A stretch of 64,000 nucleotides of DNA from Desmodus rotundus (taxonomy: Eukaryota; Chordata; Mammalia; Chiroptera; Phyllostomidae). The position numbers and the translations under genes are program-made. Positions 1 to 10,130 of this stretch are shown piece after piece. Where the stretch lies: positions 58,731,159 to 58,795,158 of the forward strand of contig NC_071396.1 in assembly GCF_022682495.2 (NCBI RefSeq), in the 5' to 3' direction. Under the pieces are notes generated by a model, which worked only from the letters and a program-made list of their open reading frames with translations, was not told where the DNA came from and made no database searches. Numbering within the stretch: position 1 is the first letter of the stretch; each line of letters starts with the position of its first letter.

Positions 1-3000
1 AAGCTGGGTACCCTTCTTCCAAAGTATAGGTAAAGAAAGAGAATACCCAAGATGGCATAAATACTTCATAGGATTTCAGGAGCAAGGAAAGAGGTCAAGC
101 TAAAGACTGAAGGACATCCATCCCCTTCTAGCACTCTGCTCAGGGTCCTCATGGCAAATACAAAACATACGGTGGCTCAGTGCAGGAATCTCTCCTCTTG
201 CAAAAGACCTGAAGTCACTAAGGTGGTTCCTTATATTTTCACCAAGAATCATTTCTATCTAAGTCTGAAAATATGTCATCTATAAACTGTACTCATTTAA
301 TAGTTATTTTCTCATTTTTAAAAAGTTAATCAGAATCATAGAATATGCCAATCAGAAAAATGCCAATTAGAATCAAACTTTGATTTTAGGTAGGCTGCAG
401 TGTCTTATTGGAGGTAGAAATTTGCACTAGAATTTCAGTTTACACAGAAGAATATGGTCACCTCTGAGCTCCTTCTGTATCACGTATTATGCCAGGCCCT
501 CTCAGGATACAAACATGAACATGAGACAGCCTCTGTCCTAGGGAAAATGACCACTGTTTGGTCATTTCTAAGTTTTATATAAAATATCAGTTGACATAAC
601 AGCCCTACTCTGCAGAGGTGATGTCCCTAGGGTAGGAGAACCAAATACGAGAAACTAATCTGGAAAAACTCATGCAGTCCAGGAAGAAAAAAAGTCAATG
701 AATGGAAAATACTTGTAATAATTAAATAACAAAAATGTTACAGGCTCCAAGAGCATGTGAGCAGCCAATTTTTGAGAGGGTCGTGAAGTGAAGATTTTTA
801 TCTACATATATCAGTCACCAGCAGGTATGTTGGGAAAGACATTACTTCAACTTTTTTAGATAAGGGCAAACTGATTTTTTTAATTCTTGGGATCTTACCC
901 TCTACAAAACCACTGGAGGATCAAACATATATTGCTCTTCAAAACCTAAGAACTGTCTCTCTCAGAGCTGAACACTTGTGTGGTGGCAGAGAAGTCACTA
1001 TCATCTAGGACTTGGTCAGCCTCTCCTGGACAGTTTGGATCTTGAAAAAACTGTGTCTGCCCTCTTGAAAAAGTCTGACCAGCAGTCCTATTGATTTCCC
1101 ACCTCTGGGAATGAAATACCTTTTTTAAAAAAGAAATTATTTATTTATTTATTTATTTTTATTCAGTTACAACCTTTTTAGTCAGTGAAGCTCTGTGTAC
1201 AGAGAGGACTGTGGTCTGATGATTTCACTTGGTTTATTCCCTACGACTTCCACGACTTAGGTGATTCCTCCATTGTCTGAACCTTTCTCCTCTACCTGTC
1301 AAGCAGAGAAGCCATGATCTCTCTCTACCTTTTCTCCCTCCCCCTCCTCGTCTTCCTTTCTAAGAGACTGACAGGAATTAACACAGACTTTTATAACCTT
1401 GCTGTAAAGCTGTGCGTAAAAAAAGGAATCTGGTTTTTTGTGTTTGTTTGTTCTTTCTCCAGTAAGTAGTTCCATATTCTGGAAGTTATTTTTCTCTATA
1501 ATTATTTTTTCTTTTTATATACCTTGGTATTTTCAATAGCCTTGACAATGGGTAATTATTTAGGTCATTATGAGAGGTTACTTACTTTCAAACTTGTCCA
1601 CCAAAATAGTAGCTGAGACCTAACCATTCTATGTATAATTACTTTTGCACTTAACTAATCTACCTTGAGACCCCACCTGATTTAAAATTTCAGATTTACA
1701 TTCTTTGTAATTGATTTTTTCCCTCTAATATCTATAATTTTCTATTTCTTCACACTGCCAACAGAGGGAGGGAGAGAAAAAGAAGGGACATAAAAGGATT
1801 TGGGGATCAGCCTCAAATAATTGAAAATCTGACCCAAACACACTCAGAAAAAGAGGCAAATGAAGCAGGCTTATATCTTGAGTGGTGTGAAAACAAGGCC
1901 TTAGCAATCCCATGTTTTATCTCCCCTGCAATTTGCTCCTGATCCAAATATCCTTTTATGATTTCTAACATCAGCTCCATTCCTACCTTCCCCCTAATCA
2001 ACAGCTCTGAAGTCCAGCTCCTAGGCCCTTGCCAGACACCAATACTGGAGCTGCCCAGCAGCATCTGTTAACATAGCTCCCACACCCTTGAGTGTCAGCC
2101 ATAATAGAAATTGTCTAGCACTGTCGCCCTACCACACACATACTTATACTCATTTGTGTGTCTGTACATGTCAGAGAAACAATGCTGAAGGGTTTTTGTA
2201 GGGTTTCCACACAAAGGTGTGTAAGAAAGAGACATACTGCTAGACACACACATGTCACCCACACTAATGTGTTTCTAATAATGTGTGTCATGAGAAGTGT
2301 GAATGGGAGGCAGGAGAAGGGAGAAAGAACAGAAGTGAGAAAAATTGCCCACAATAATCCATGGCTAGCCATGTAAGAGTACAGGCAGTTACAGCTGGAC
2401 ATGGGTGCTAACACACTTTGATGGCCAGTTTTGGTGGGACTGTCACAAAAAAAAATAGTAAACTAACCAGTATTTAATTTATTTGTTGACTCTCACCTTC
2501 TTCAAAGAGGATTTAAGGTTTGCCGGGATGCAGATAGGTGTGTGTGTCTAAGAGAAACCCTTGTGGACATTTTTTCTGTGCACACCACATAGGTCCTTAC
2601 CCATCCCTGATTCACAGTGGAGAAAAAGTACCCCTGCTGAACTGATCCTCCCTGGGACATGCTCAGGAAGTGGCCCCTTTTCCCTCCCACAAGTTGTCCT
2701 TGGCATTCTGTCACTATGGCCCATGGTAATGGCCCATCTCATCAAGCAATATTGCTCCTCCCCTCAGGAAGAGACCCTTCACAAGTCTCTCCTTCATCAC
2801 ACACATCACACAATGTGCCTATTTTTGTGGGTTAACTGCAAGGGAACTACCTACTAGCCAGTGTCCCATGCACACTGCTACACATATACACATTCTACCC
2901 CCGTGTGTCCATTGGAAGTGGAGTCACTCCAGGCTATCTGATATGGGCATGCAACACAAGCTCTCCACCAACACCAATTACCAATTAATTACACCTTCAT

Positions 3001-3996
3001 ATGTACTCATGACAACTCTCCCCATCACTCTGTCGAGCTACATGGAGAAGCTGTTTAGCCATGTCCTGATTTGACCCATCTTTGCACAGCTCTTCTCCCT
3101 ACCCCCATTCTGTTGTGGTGGCCTGTCTCATAGGCTGTCACTCACCTTGTGCCCCCGCCCCCACACTACTAAATCCCAAGCCTGCCACTCAGGAGCTGTT
3201 CTCAGGCTCTGTCTCCTTCCAGAGGCACATCCATTTCACACCTGCCCCCCACCACCCAACGTACAGCCCAGTGCCCTTGAGTAGCTGCTGAATGAGAAAC
3301 CGGCTCAAAGGGTCTCTCACACATCCCTGTTGTCAGCTGCGCAGGAGCTATCCAGCAGTGTCACTGTCACAGAAGACATACCTCTTTTTTGTCAGCTCCT
3401 AATAAACTAAGTTGCCCAATGCAGCCTAGGACACTCATTCACAACGACACACCCCTCCTCTTGTCCAGTAACACCACACACACGTAAACACACTCTCCAC
3501 GGTCGCAGCAGCTGTATGTAGAGGTTCTTGGCAGTCTCCCCTAGAAGACACAGACACTCCCACCCCAAGCTCACTGGCGCGGCCCCATGGGACCTTTAGA
3601 TGATGTCTCCCATTCTTGTGTGGCTGTCGCAGGGACTGGCAGCCCGTTCATCCTCTCAGCCATGCCCTGCTAGACCCAGCTCCTCTACTCCAGTGCCGCA
3701 AGAAGCGTGCTCAGGTGGCCGACGACACTCCCGGCTCACTCGCAGGTGTGTGAGTGTGGCGCTCGCGCGTAGAATGGCTCACACCGCAGGCACACGGGGT
3801 CGTCCCACGCCCCCCACACTCCCTGAGAGCTCTCGTGTGTGGCAGAAGGAGGAAGGACCGTGCCACAGCCCAGCCAGACCGTGCTCGCCGCCCTACACCG
3901 GTCCTTTGTTGGCAGCCGGGAGCTGTCCAGCACCGTGGCCTGCCTTCCCTGTCCGCCCAACCCTGCCGACGCCTGCCGACGCCGGCGCGCGCTCAC
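1..3996 (-). other. PODXL2: PODXL2 intron 1 (partial), no exon seen
   Basis: Sequence downstream (minus strand) of the PODXL2 exon 1 splice donor. No open frame here resembles PODXL2 exon 2 (acidic, Ser/Thr/Pro-rich mucin segment) or any other protein. It holds a short TTTA run near 1,135-1,165 and otherwise looks like unique or very old sequence. The intron continues beyond the window start. Confidence 0.6.
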
Positions 3997-4420
3997 CTCC
4001 GGCTAGCAGCAGGAGGAGCGGCAGCAGTAGCAGTAGCGGCAGCGGGGGAGCCCGCATCAGCCGGCCCATGGTGCAGCCGTTGCCGCCCGCAGCCGCAGCT
4101 GCCCGGCGCCTCTGCTTGCGTTGGCGGCCTAGCAGGCAGCAGGGGCGGCGCGCGCCCGCCGCAGTGGACCACGCTGCCGTCACTCACCCTCGGCCCCGCC
4201 CAGGCGCGTGCCGCGGGCGCGCCCCCGAGAAGACAAGCGGGGCCCGTGGGTGGCCGCCCCTCTGTCTCTGCCTCTTTGTGGGGTCAGCCAGAGCCGCGGA
4301 GGCCTGGAAGAGGCTGGGGCTGCAACCGCGAGGCCTGGAATTTGGGGCGTCGCACCTCGGTGAGCCGCAGTTTCCCGTTTCGCGGCAGCAACGGAGGTGA
4401 GCTCCCTGAGCCACCCAGTC
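3700..4420 (-). promoter_or_regulatory. PODXL2: CpG island promoter and 5'UTR of PODXL2
   Basis: A GC-rich stretch with dense CpG (for example 3,980-4,000 and 4,130-4,230) stands out from the AT-rich surroundings and straddles PODXL2 exon 1. No TATA box is seen upstream of the ATG at 4,069, as expected for a CpG-island promoter. The start site is probably between about 4,100 and 4,250. Long open frames on both strands here result from GC-rich composition and lack of stop codons. Confidence 0.7.
3997..4069 (-). CDS. PODXL2: PODXL2 (endoglycan) coding exon 1, signal peptide
   Basis: The first coding exon of podocalyxin-like 2, a sialomucin type I membrane protein of the CD34 family. The ATG at 4,069 opens a frame starting MGRLMRAPPLPLLLLLPLLL, which ends in AG just before a consensus donor (exon G at 3,997, then GTGAGC at 3,996-3,991). 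That is 24 codons plus one base, giving a phase-1 junction. The human protein, from memory, starts MGRL.RA with a similar Leu-run signal peptide ending VGG, so length and splice phase agree. A basic n-region (Arg3, Arg6) and a hydrophobic Leu core are visible. The position downstream of MCM2 on the same strand fits human 3q21.3 synteny. The frame can be read from an upstream ATG at 4,183, but MGRL matches the family start. Exons 2 onward lie outside the window. The Leu run is encoded by CTG/CTA/CTC repeats and may vary in length. Confidence 0.85.
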
Positions 4421-4826
4421 ACCCATCCCCCCGGAAACAATTCCTGAGCACCCAGGAGGCAGGGAGTGGTCACCTTCATCAAATGAGATTTATCAAACAC
4501 GCAGGAGTGAGTGGAGTAACCACTAACGCTGGACGTGAAGTGTTGCCAATTGTAAGATACTAGGTTGAACAGCAGCTCCAGGAGGAGTGAGGTCAGGAAA
4601 GGCATCTCAGGGGCACTTGAGAGGGCAAGCCATGGAGGCAAAGTAAGAGAAGAATGAGACAAAGTCCCTGGACCAGGAGGAAGCAAAGAACCAACTTGGG
4701 GCCAGTCTAGTGCACATCCTTACTTCAAATTGGCCCTGAGATCTTAATGAACCTCTTCACACCCCCGGGGCCCCAGTTGCCTCATCTGGTGAAAGCCAGC
4801 TTTGAGTTTTTAAGGCAGTGTTTCTT
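4421..4826. other. Intergenic, nothing recognised
   Basis: Sequence 5' of PODXL2. No gene or classifiable repeat is visible. It ends in the left copy of the 16-bp target duplication described in the next entry. Confidence 0.4.
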
Positions 4827-5021
4827 TCTTCTTCTTTTTTTCAAACTATAAGAGAAGTTTATTAGAAAGTCACAGAGGTAAGAAAAGTGAGCCATAGAAG
4901 AAATGGGCTCAGGAAACAAATTCCAAAGGCAAAAGAAGGGCCCTTGGAGCTTAGAAGAAAGACACAGGCAAGGAAAATGTACCTGGGGAAAGGCCTAGGT
5001 GTGCTCCACAGAGAGAGCCAC
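4827..5021 (-). mobile_element. Retroposed 195-bp LTR-derived transcript with 16-bp TSD
   Basis: A 195-bp insert is bracketed by perfect 16-bp direct repeats TAAGGCAGTGTTTCTT at 4,811-4,826 and 5,022-5,037. Read on the minus strand it ends with AATAAA, then about 20 bases, then an A-rich tail (seen as a T-rich start on the plus strand), so it is a polyadenylated RNA copied in by L1 machinery. Its body (CTCTCTCTGTGG, CTGAGCCCA, GTGACTTTCT) resembles the LTR-like segment at about 32.87-33.03 kb, which suggests an LTR-initiated RNA as the source. The duplication is certain from sequence; the LTR origin is inference. Confidence 0.7.
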
Positions 5022-5617
5022 TAAGGCAGTGTTTCTTAACTTTTGTTAAGCACTTTGACCCTGTAGCAACTAAAGTTCATTCATGTACCAGGCATCACTG
5101 TAGTGAACAAAACAGTCACACCCCCATCCTCACAGTTTAGTGAAGAAAACGAAGAACAATCAACAATAATTGCAACTATAGTGAAGTCTGCCAAGAAGCA
5201 GAAAAGGCAATGAGACAGAATAGAACAGAAGTTTTACATTTGCCTTCCTGAAGGCACATTTAAGCTGGCACCTAGAAGGGTGAATGGGTACAAGGTTGGG
5301 TTGGGGAGTGAACATTACAGGCAGAAAGAAAAGTGCATGTGTAATTCCTGAGATAGAAAGGTGCTCAACCTCTTTGAGAAACAGAGAAAAGTCCCAACGC
5401 TTTTGGAATTACTGCAGTTTGAATGTGTCCAGAAGTCAGTATTTTGTGGAGTTTTACTTTATATATAGTATATTCAGAAAATACTTCTTGAAAATAAGTT
5501 CTTATACTGAATCTGTTTTTTCAAATGCAGTCTTGACCCCTCTGTCACTAGATATTGGATCTCAAAGAACTCTTCCAGGACTAAATACTTAGGAGAAATA
5601 GGTGTTGAGGTGGAGAG

Positions 5618-6005
5618 TATGTTACAGTAGATAGTCATGGAACACCAAGGAGTCTCCCCCCATTGGCCAAGATGGTGCTGGGGGAGATTCTTACATTGAA
5701 TGGGCCAAAAGTTAGAAAGATAAATGGGTAGGGCCCAGAGTTCCAAAAGCTAGAAAGATGAATGTACAGGACCCGAGAGCACTAAAAGCTAGCAAGATAA
5801 TAAGGCAGAGAAAAAAGCCCTCCCCTCCCTATCCCTTTAAGAACTGAAGACTTGAGCAGGAAGGGCCATATGGTCTTTGAAACAGGAGTCCACCATTCTC
5901 CCAAGTTGTGGCGTCTAAATAAACTTCTTTCCTTTTGCACCAGCACCTGTCTGACAAGTTTGGCTTTCACTGAAGCATGCAGCCAAACCTGCATTTCAAT
6001 TACAG
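5618..6005 (+). mobile_element. Putative solo LTR (endogenous retrovirus)
   Basis: The segment starts TGTTACAG and ends near TTACA. It has an AATAAA signal near 5,917 followed by a GT/T-rich stretch, the layout of an LTR R-U5 region. GGAGA occurs on both sides as a possible short target duplication, but the ends are not exact. No internal viral coding sequence adjoins it. The ends are estimates. Confidence 0.45.
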
Positions 6006-6239
6006 GAGATAAGTGGAAATGAATCATAATCAAAGGAAGGAACATGAGCAAAATGTAGCTCAGTATAAAATAGGAATAAAATTACTTGCCATATCAAATT
6101 TAGGAGATGATAGTTTCATGATTAGGATGGGGCAGAAGACAAGGTTAAAAAGATAGATGACTTACTAGCTAAATACCTTACTGAATTTTTGGTTAATTCA
6201 TACAATGTAGTGGGCCCTTATATTATAAATGAGGCAGTG

Positions 6240-6452
6240 GGCCGTGACGGTGTGGCTCAGTGGATTGGGCATCGCCCTGCAAACAGAAGTGTTGCTGGTT
6301 TGATTCCCGGTCGAGACACATGCCTGAGTTTTGGGCAGGTTGCTGGTTCAGGGTGTGTGAGAGGCAACCAATGGATGTGTCTCTCCCTCTCTTTCACTCT
6401 TCTCCCCCTTATCCCTAAAAATAAATAAATAAATAAAATCTTTTTTTTTTTA
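6240..6452 (+). mobile_element. VES SINE
   Basis: A chiropteran tRNA-derived SINE with a TGTGGCTCAGTGGATTGGGC head containing the A box, a GGTTTGATTCCCGG B box, a CAACCAATGGATGTGTCTCTC body and an (AAAT)n tail. The sequence GAGGCAGT flanks it on both sides (about 6,231 and 6,456) as a target duplication. This family is the main evidence that the DNA is from a bat. Confidence 0.9.
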
Positions 6453-7145
6453 AGCGAGGCAGTAAAACACATGGGAAAAGTGACAAGTCTAAGAAGATAA
6501 TGAAAAGTAGTAAATAAATTTAGAATTTTTAGGTAAAGCTATTCTTAATTCATAGAACTACATCATTTCATTTAGCTTGTGGTAAAATTAAACTCCACAG
6601 CCCATTTTATTCAATGGATACTGTAGGTTCTGGAAGGGTGTGAGGACTGGGTAGTAAAGGATCTTGAAGTCATAATGAGAAGTTTGGACTTTATTCTCCA
6701 TAAATTCATTCTTTATATAAGAATCATGTCATTGTTAGGTCTGTATTTTAGACAGATGATTCAGAGGGCAATAGGGAGGAAAGATTGGCCAGTGGAGAGA
6801 TTGGCACAGGTGTCTCAGTGGCAGATGGTAGAAGTTTGACCTAGGGCTAGCATAGCATATTTGAGAAGACACCCCAGAGACAGCACTAATATGACTCAAA
6901 GAATGATTGAATTGAGTCCTGTTGACTGTCTTTTTTACTGCTATTCTCTATGCAAATACAAATTAGACAAGACCTAGTTTATAACAGTTTACACAAAAAG
7001 CCCACAAATAGGAAATGACTACAAAGTATAAAGCGATTTTGGACTTAAAATGAGTACAGTGCCCAGAACAAGGAAGTTAATGGTCCTGCTATTTGGGGCT
7101 CTTTGAACTTTGTCAACATTATGTTTTTATAGTAACCTTTTTTGT
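6453..7145. other. Intergenic, nothing recognised
   Basis: AT-rich intergenic DNA between a VES SINE and the first HAL1-like element. No open frame or repeat family could be supported. Confidence 0.4.
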
Positions 7146-7160
7146 TTGTTTGTTTCTTTA

Positions 7161-9011
7161 TTTTTTTTATTTTTTTTAAAATATATTTATTGATTATGCT
7201 ATTACAGTTGTCCCATTCCCTCCCACTCCACTCCATCCTGCCCACCCCCCTCCCTCCCACATTCCCCCCCCCCCCATAGTTCATGTCCAGGGGTCGTACT
7301 CATAAGTTCTTTGGCTTCTACATTTCCTACACTATTTTTACCCTCCCCTTGTCTATTTTCCACCTATCATCTATGCTACTTATTCTCTATACCTTTACCC
7401 CCCTCTCCCCCTCCCACTCCCTTATTGACAACCCTCATGTTCTAGTTGTTTGCCTAGTTTGCTCTCATTTTTTGTTTTATGTGTGGTCATTAATAACTGT
7501 GAGTTTGCTGTCATTTTTACTGTTCCTATTTTTGATCTTCTTTTTCTTAGGTAACTCCCTTGAACATTTCATATAATAAGGGTTTGGTGATGATGAGCTT
7601 CTTTAACTTGACCTTATCTGAGAAGCACTTTATCTTCCCTTCCATTCTAAGTGATAGCTTTGCTGGATACAGTAATCTTGAATGTAGGTCCTTGCATTTA
7701 ATCTTGGGTAATGTAATTATGATGTGCCTTGGTGTGTTCCTCCTTGGGTCCAGCTTCTTTGGGACTCTCTGAGCTTCCTGGACTTCCCAGAAGTCTATTT
7801 CCTTTGCCAGATTAGGGAAGTTCTCCTGCATTATTTGTTCAAATAAGTTTTCAATTTTTTGTTCTTCCTCTTCTCCTTCTGGCACCCCTATAATTCGGAT
7901 GTTGGAATGTTTCAAGGTGTCCTGGAGGTTCCTACGCCTCTCCTCATTTTTCCAAGTTCCTGTTTCTTCATTCTTTTCTGGTTGGGTGTTTGTTTCTTCC
8001 TTCTGGTCCACACCATTGGTTTGAGTCCCAGTTTCCTTCTCATCACTATTGGTTCCCTGTACATTTTCCATTGTTTCTCTTAGCATAGGCTTCATTTTTT
8101 CATCTGTTTTTCGAATAGATTCAACCAAGTCTGTGAGCATATTGATAACCAGTGCTTTGAACTGTGCATCTGATAGGTTGGCTATCTCTTCGTCGCTTAG
8201 TTGTATTTTTTCTGGAGCTTTGAAGTGTTCTGTCATTTGGGCCATTTTTTTTTTTTTTTTGTCTTGGTGCGTCTGTTACTTTAAGGGGCGGAGCCTTAGG
8301 TATTCACCGGGGCGGGGTAACGCTGGTCGCTGTCCTGTGACGCTGTACGTGGGGGAGGGGCCGAGTGGGAGCAATGGCGCCCGCCTCACTCTCCTCCGGA
8401 TTTTAATCGTTCACTCTGATACCCACAATCAAACTGGGCCCCTCTGGTGCTGGTTCCTGAGTGGGTGGGCCTGTGCACACTCTAGGCCCCTGTGGGTCTC
8501 TCCAACAACCTCTCCTGTGAGGCTGGGAGTCTCTCCTGCTGCTGCCCCAACCCCCAGGGGCGCTTTCAATCAGAGGTTTGAGGCTTTATTTCCCCGAGCT
8601 GGAGCCCTGGGTTGGGAGGTCTGCTTCGCTCCTCTCCGTTCGTCCAGTTTATCTGTGGGCGAATGTGGTGCCCACAGATAGAGGGTGCTACCTGCTGGGT
8701 TTATGTTCTCCGCCACTCTGAGTCCGGCCCTCTGGGTTTATCTGTGCAAATGTGGGACCGCAGGGTCTGCTAGTGCTCGGACTGCCTGCGCCATTTGTCC
8801 CACACTCCACCAGTCTCAGTCCTGCCACAGCCACGCGAGTCCTCTCCACCCCGGTGCCCGTCTCCGCCCCTCCTACCAGTCTGGATGAATGTCCATTTTC
8901 TATTTCCTTGGTGTCGGTGCCCCCCGCTGCTCGATTCTCTGTCAGTTCTGGTTGTGCGAGGAGGCGAGGAGGCGCAGTGTGTCCACCTACGCCGCCATCT
9001 TGGTTCTCCTC
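7161..9011 (-). mobile_element. Full-length HAL1-like retroelement, copy A
   Basis: A 1,851-bp non-autonomous LINE-1 derivative flanked by perfect 15-bp duplications TTGTTTGTTTCTTTA at 7,146-7,160 and 9,012-9,026, so both ends are certain. Read 5' to 3' on the minus strand: a GC-rich 5' region of about 750 bp starting GAGGAGAACCAAGATGGCGG (YY1-type motif, as at L1 5' ends), a 15-A tract, an intact L1 ORF1-type frame (8,245-7,547), a short 3' region and an A-rich tail. There is no ORF2. This is the layout of the half-L1 (HAL1) families known from mammals, including bats. The intact frame and perfect duplication point to a fairly recent insertion. Movement would need L1 ORF2 protein in trans. 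Confidence 0.88.
7547..8245 (-). CDS. HAL1 ORF1p-like protein lacking most of the C-terminal domain
   Basis: A 232-residue frame, related to the L1 ORF1 RNA-binding chaperone, which is normally about 340 residues. In order: an N-terminal region with LSDEEIANLSDAQFKALVIN (the L1 ORF1 signature for the start of the coiled coil), a charged Glu/Lys-rich linker (about 50-105), and an RRM-like segment (NIRIIGVPEGEEEEQKIENL, about 114-133, then VQEAQRVPKK). After HIIITLPKIK the protein jumps directly to DLHSRLLYPAKLSLRMEGKI. Compared with the L1 ORF1 at 13,054-13,590, about 55 residues of the C-terminal domain (the DKERILK to MRIRG segment) are missing. Copy B has the same junction, so the deletion is a family feature. 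Copies A and B differ in length by one residue. There are no stops or frameshifts. Nucleic-acid binding is inferred from the family. Confidence 0.85.
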   Translation of the reverse strand: MAQMTEHFKAPEKIQLSDEEIANLSDAQFKALVINMLTDLVESIRKTDEKMKPMLRETMENVQGTNSDEKETGTQTNGVDQKEETNTQPEKNEETGTWKNEERRRNLQDTLKHSNIRIIGVPEGEEEEQKIENLFEQIMQENFPNLAKEIDFWEVQEAQRVPKKLDPRRNTPRHIIITLPKIKCKDLHSRLLYPAKLSLRMEGKIKCFSDKVKLKKLIITKPLLYEMFKGVT

Positions 9012-9026
9012 TTGTTTGTTTCTTTA

Positions 9027-9795
9027 GTGAAGAACCAAATAATGGAGGAGATATCCAGGAACATATCAGAAAAAACAACTGTTAAAGCTGGGAGTATCTG
9101 GCTTGAAAAAGAGAAAACTGCGGTGCATCTAGACCCATCATCTATGTCCTCTTTCCTCTGTTGCAATGAAATGAGTGTCCTTCTTTATCACAGGCCAGTT
9201 TCCTCCACTGGGGCTCATCACTGCATTATTTGTCTCCTTTTCAAGAACTTCCATTTAAAAGTATCTCTTTTCTGGCAGTGTCAATCTTTCCTTCTCCCCA
9301 ACCATTCTCATTAGGTATAAACATGATCCAGAATCTCTCATCTTAAAAAAAATACTGGAAGAGATGAAGTCATGCTGCTGGTGAACTGGGTGCATGTGCT
9401 TGCTTTCACCTCCTGCTCTTGACCCTAGAAATCAGAGGAAATATACATATGTACAACTCAGTCCAGAACAGCACTGGAATACAAAATGGGATCAATTTGT
9501 TGGGTCTAAAATTATGAGGAAACACTTAAAAAATAAAAAGCAAATAAGATTAAATTGATGGAGAAACCCACAGTGCAAAATGCATGCCCTTCTAAATAGC
9601 TCTTAGGTTACAGATAAATCACAATATAAATTTTAGTCTATTTAGAAATTAGTAACAACATGAGAACATTGCATATCAAAATCCATGGGATGTAGCCAAC
9701 AGTGAATTCACAGATGATATTTTATAGCCAAAAATACATTTATTAGGGGGGAAAAGATTAAAAGTAAATGAACAAAGCATTCAGTTTAAGAAGCT
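9027..9795. other. Intergenic, nothing recognised
   Basis: Unique-looking sequence between HAL1 copy A and a VES SINE. A frame of about 140 codons runs through it, but it resembles nothing and has no gene context. Confidence 0.4.
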
Positions 9796-9938
9796 CATTT
9801 TTTTAAAGATTTTATTTATTTACTTTTAGAGAAGGGAAGGGAAGCAGAAAGAGGGGGAGTGAAACGTCTTTCTCGTTTCACTCGTCTTTCGGGTACACAG
9901 GCCCATGCTCAATCCACTGAGCTACACCAGCCAGGGCG
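9796..9938 (-). mobile_element. VES SINE, 143 bp, with 13-bp TSD
   Basis: A minus-strand VES copy: T-rich start on the plus strand, and the complement of the CTGGCTGGTGTAGCTCAGTGG head at its right end. The duplication AGTTTAAGAAGCT lies at 9,783-9,795 and 9,939-9,951. The middle of the SINE is shortened. Confidence 0.9.
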
Positions 9939-9959
9939 AGTTTAAGAAGCTTTAAAACA

Positions 9960-9983
9960 CATGCACACACACACACACACACC
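9960..9983. repeat. (AC)n microsatellite
   Basis: A short CA-dinucleotide run directly right of the VES SINE. Confidence 0.8.
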
Positions 9984-10054
9984 AATAAATTTCTATTGCT
10001 GTTAAAATAACAATAAAATCCAGTAGAACTACTTGCTAAAAAACTGTTATTTGA

Positions 10055-10130
10055 ATTGGGGTGGGGTGGAGGGATGGGGAGAAAAGGCATACAACTGTAA
10101 TTGAATAACAATAAAAATTAAAAAAAAAAA
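10055..10130 (+). mobile_element. 5'-truncated L1, last 75 bp plus A tail
   Basis: GGGGTGGGGTGGAGGGATGG to the AATAACAATAAAA tail is nearly identical to the 3' terminus of the long L1 at 17,615-17,690. It therefore marks a separate, very short L1 insertion immediately upstream of the full-length L1. Confidence 0.8.

Noticed and set aside
3600..4563. Two plus-strand open frames of about 266-269 codons across 3.6-4.56 kb
   Set aside because: They overlap the CpG island in two frames, are rich in Pro/Arg/Ala as expected from GC-rich DNA without stops, and show no domain. The minus strand here holds the recognisable PODXL2 exon.
6240..6452. tRNA gene at the heads of the VES SINEs
   Set aside because: The A and B box similarity is that of the tRNA-derived SINE head. 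No cloverleaf or acceptor stem closes.
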